Source of the DNA: an uncultured Clostridia bacterium | Lineage (GTDB): Bacteria; Bacillota; Clostridia; Christensenellales; Borkfalkiaceae | NCBI GenBank assembly: GCA_905235765.1 | Contig: CAJOMM010000084.1 | Location: forward strand, 1-6,549 | Length of the DNA stretch: 6,549 bases | Direction of reading: 5' to 3' | Shown here: in pieces, positions 5,999-6,549 of the stretch | Layout of the letters: every line of letters starts with the position of its first letter | Position numbering within the stretch: position 1 is the stretch's first letter | Position numbers and translations under genes: made by a program | The notes under the pieces: generated by a model | Databases searched by the model: none | What the model was told of the DNA's origin: nothing | Seen by the model: the letters and a program-made list of their open reading frames with translations, nothing else

Positions 5999-6549
5999 GC
6001 GCTCTTCTCGAATTGTTTTTAACCTTTTTGAAAATCGGCGCCGTATCCTTTGGCGGCGGTTACGGTATGATACCGGTGCTTAAAGAAGAGGTAATAATTC
6101 ACGGCTGGCTAACTGAACCCGAACTTTTGAATTTTATCGCCGTTTCGGAATCTACGCCGGGGCCTATCGCAATAAATATGGCGACGTTCGTCGGCGCGTC
6201 TCAGGGTGGATTTGTCGGCGCGCTCCTCGCGACTATCGGTGTGGTTTTGCCGGCGTTTATAATCATGTTGCTGATAGCTTCGGTTATTAACGGGCTTATG
6301 AAATATGCCGGAGTTAAAAGCTTTTTGTCAGGCGTAAGACCTGTAGTCGTCGGACTAATCATAGCGACGGGTTTAATTATGTTCGCAGAAGTGGTGCTGG
6401 GCTTTACCGCAATATCGGAGCCCCTTTCTTTCGACTATAAATCTCTAATTATTTTCTCAATCGTAGCGGTAACCTATCTCGTATACAAGAAAATAAAAAA
6501 GGGCAGTATTTCGCCCTTGATATTGATATTGATTTCAGCCGGTCTCGGT
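5995..6549 (+). CDS. CHR-family (chromate transporter) half-size protein, second of a pair, cut by window end
   Basis: The reading frame is open from ATG 5995 to the last base, giving the first 185 residues. Short CHR proteins are about 180-200 residues long, so probably only a small C-terminal piece is missing. Motifs mirror those of the preceding gene: FLKIGAVSFGGGYGM (11-25), SESTPGPIAINMATFVG (51-67), GVVLPAF (82-88) and FLSGVRPVVVGLIIATG (110-126). These are followed by further hydrophobic segments separated by YKKIKKG (164-170). The start overlaps the upstream stop (ATGA) and has a strong GAGGAG site (5981-5986) with an 8-nt spacer. The two proteins are clearly paralogous but diverged, as in Bacillus short-CHR pairs, where both halves are reported to be needed. 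Substrate is unproven. Confidence 0.92.
   Translation, partial: MSALLELFLTFLKIGAVSFGGGYGMIPVLKEEVIIHGWLTEPELLNFIAVSESTPGPIAINMATFVGASQGGFVGALLATIGVVLPAFIIMLLIASVINGLMKYAGVKSFLSGVRPVVVGLIIATGLIMFAEVVLGFTAISEPLSFDYKSLIIFSIVAVTYLVYKKIKKGSISPLILILISAGLG

Overview
The window looks like chromosomal DNA from a low-GC Gram-positive bacterium, most likely an uncultured member of the Clostridia. The evidence is the long Bacillus/Clostridium-type SRP RNA with an Alu domain, a clostridial-looking type 2 isoleucyl-tRNA synthetase, GGAG-type ribosome binding sites, a TTG start preceded by a good ribosome binding site, and two half-size CHR transporters side by side. I see no phage, insertion sequence, CRISPR or other accessory signature. 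This is mainly a housekeeping region.

Layout. Positions 1-505 carry two RNA genes on the minus strand: the SRP RNA (about 241-505) and, downstream of it in its direction of transcription, tRNA-Thr(GGT) (2-77). Each has its own sigma-A-type promoter with 17-bp spacing. A 12-bp perfect hairpin (200-226) and a tandem 9-bp repeat lie between them. Positions 506-652 are a divergent promoter region, with the SRP RNA promoter firing left and the ileS promoter firing right. From 653 to the window end, all genes run on the plus strand and are tightly packed: ileS, a class I SAM-dependent methyltransferase, an RluA-family pseudouridine synthase, and two CHR-family (chromate transporter) genes, the second cut by the window edge. 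Gaps are 15 nt or less, or the genes overlap, so this is probably one operon. The exception is the ileS reading frame itself.

The main anomaly is a frameshift near the 3' end of ileS. The ileS frame follows the family through ...VEREL (codon ending at 3559), then runs into six unrelated codons and a stop at 3578-3580. The expected continuation (KVQTMRKEAGF... to the usual C-terminus) is intact in the next frame and ends at a TAATG overlap with the methyltransferase start at 3782. Joined, the two parts give about 1042 residues, the normal size of a type 2 IleRS. Alone, the main frame gives 975. This may be a real deletion, an assembly or read error, or less likely a recoding or split-protein arrangement.

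How the genes fit together: SRP RNA, tRNA-Thr, IleRS, an RNA-methyltransferase-like protein and a pseudouridine synthase all serve translation, RNA maturation or protein targeting. The CHR pair probably forms a membrane anion transporter and is functionally unrelated to the genes before it. I found no convincing new biological system here; the split ileS is the item most worth checking.
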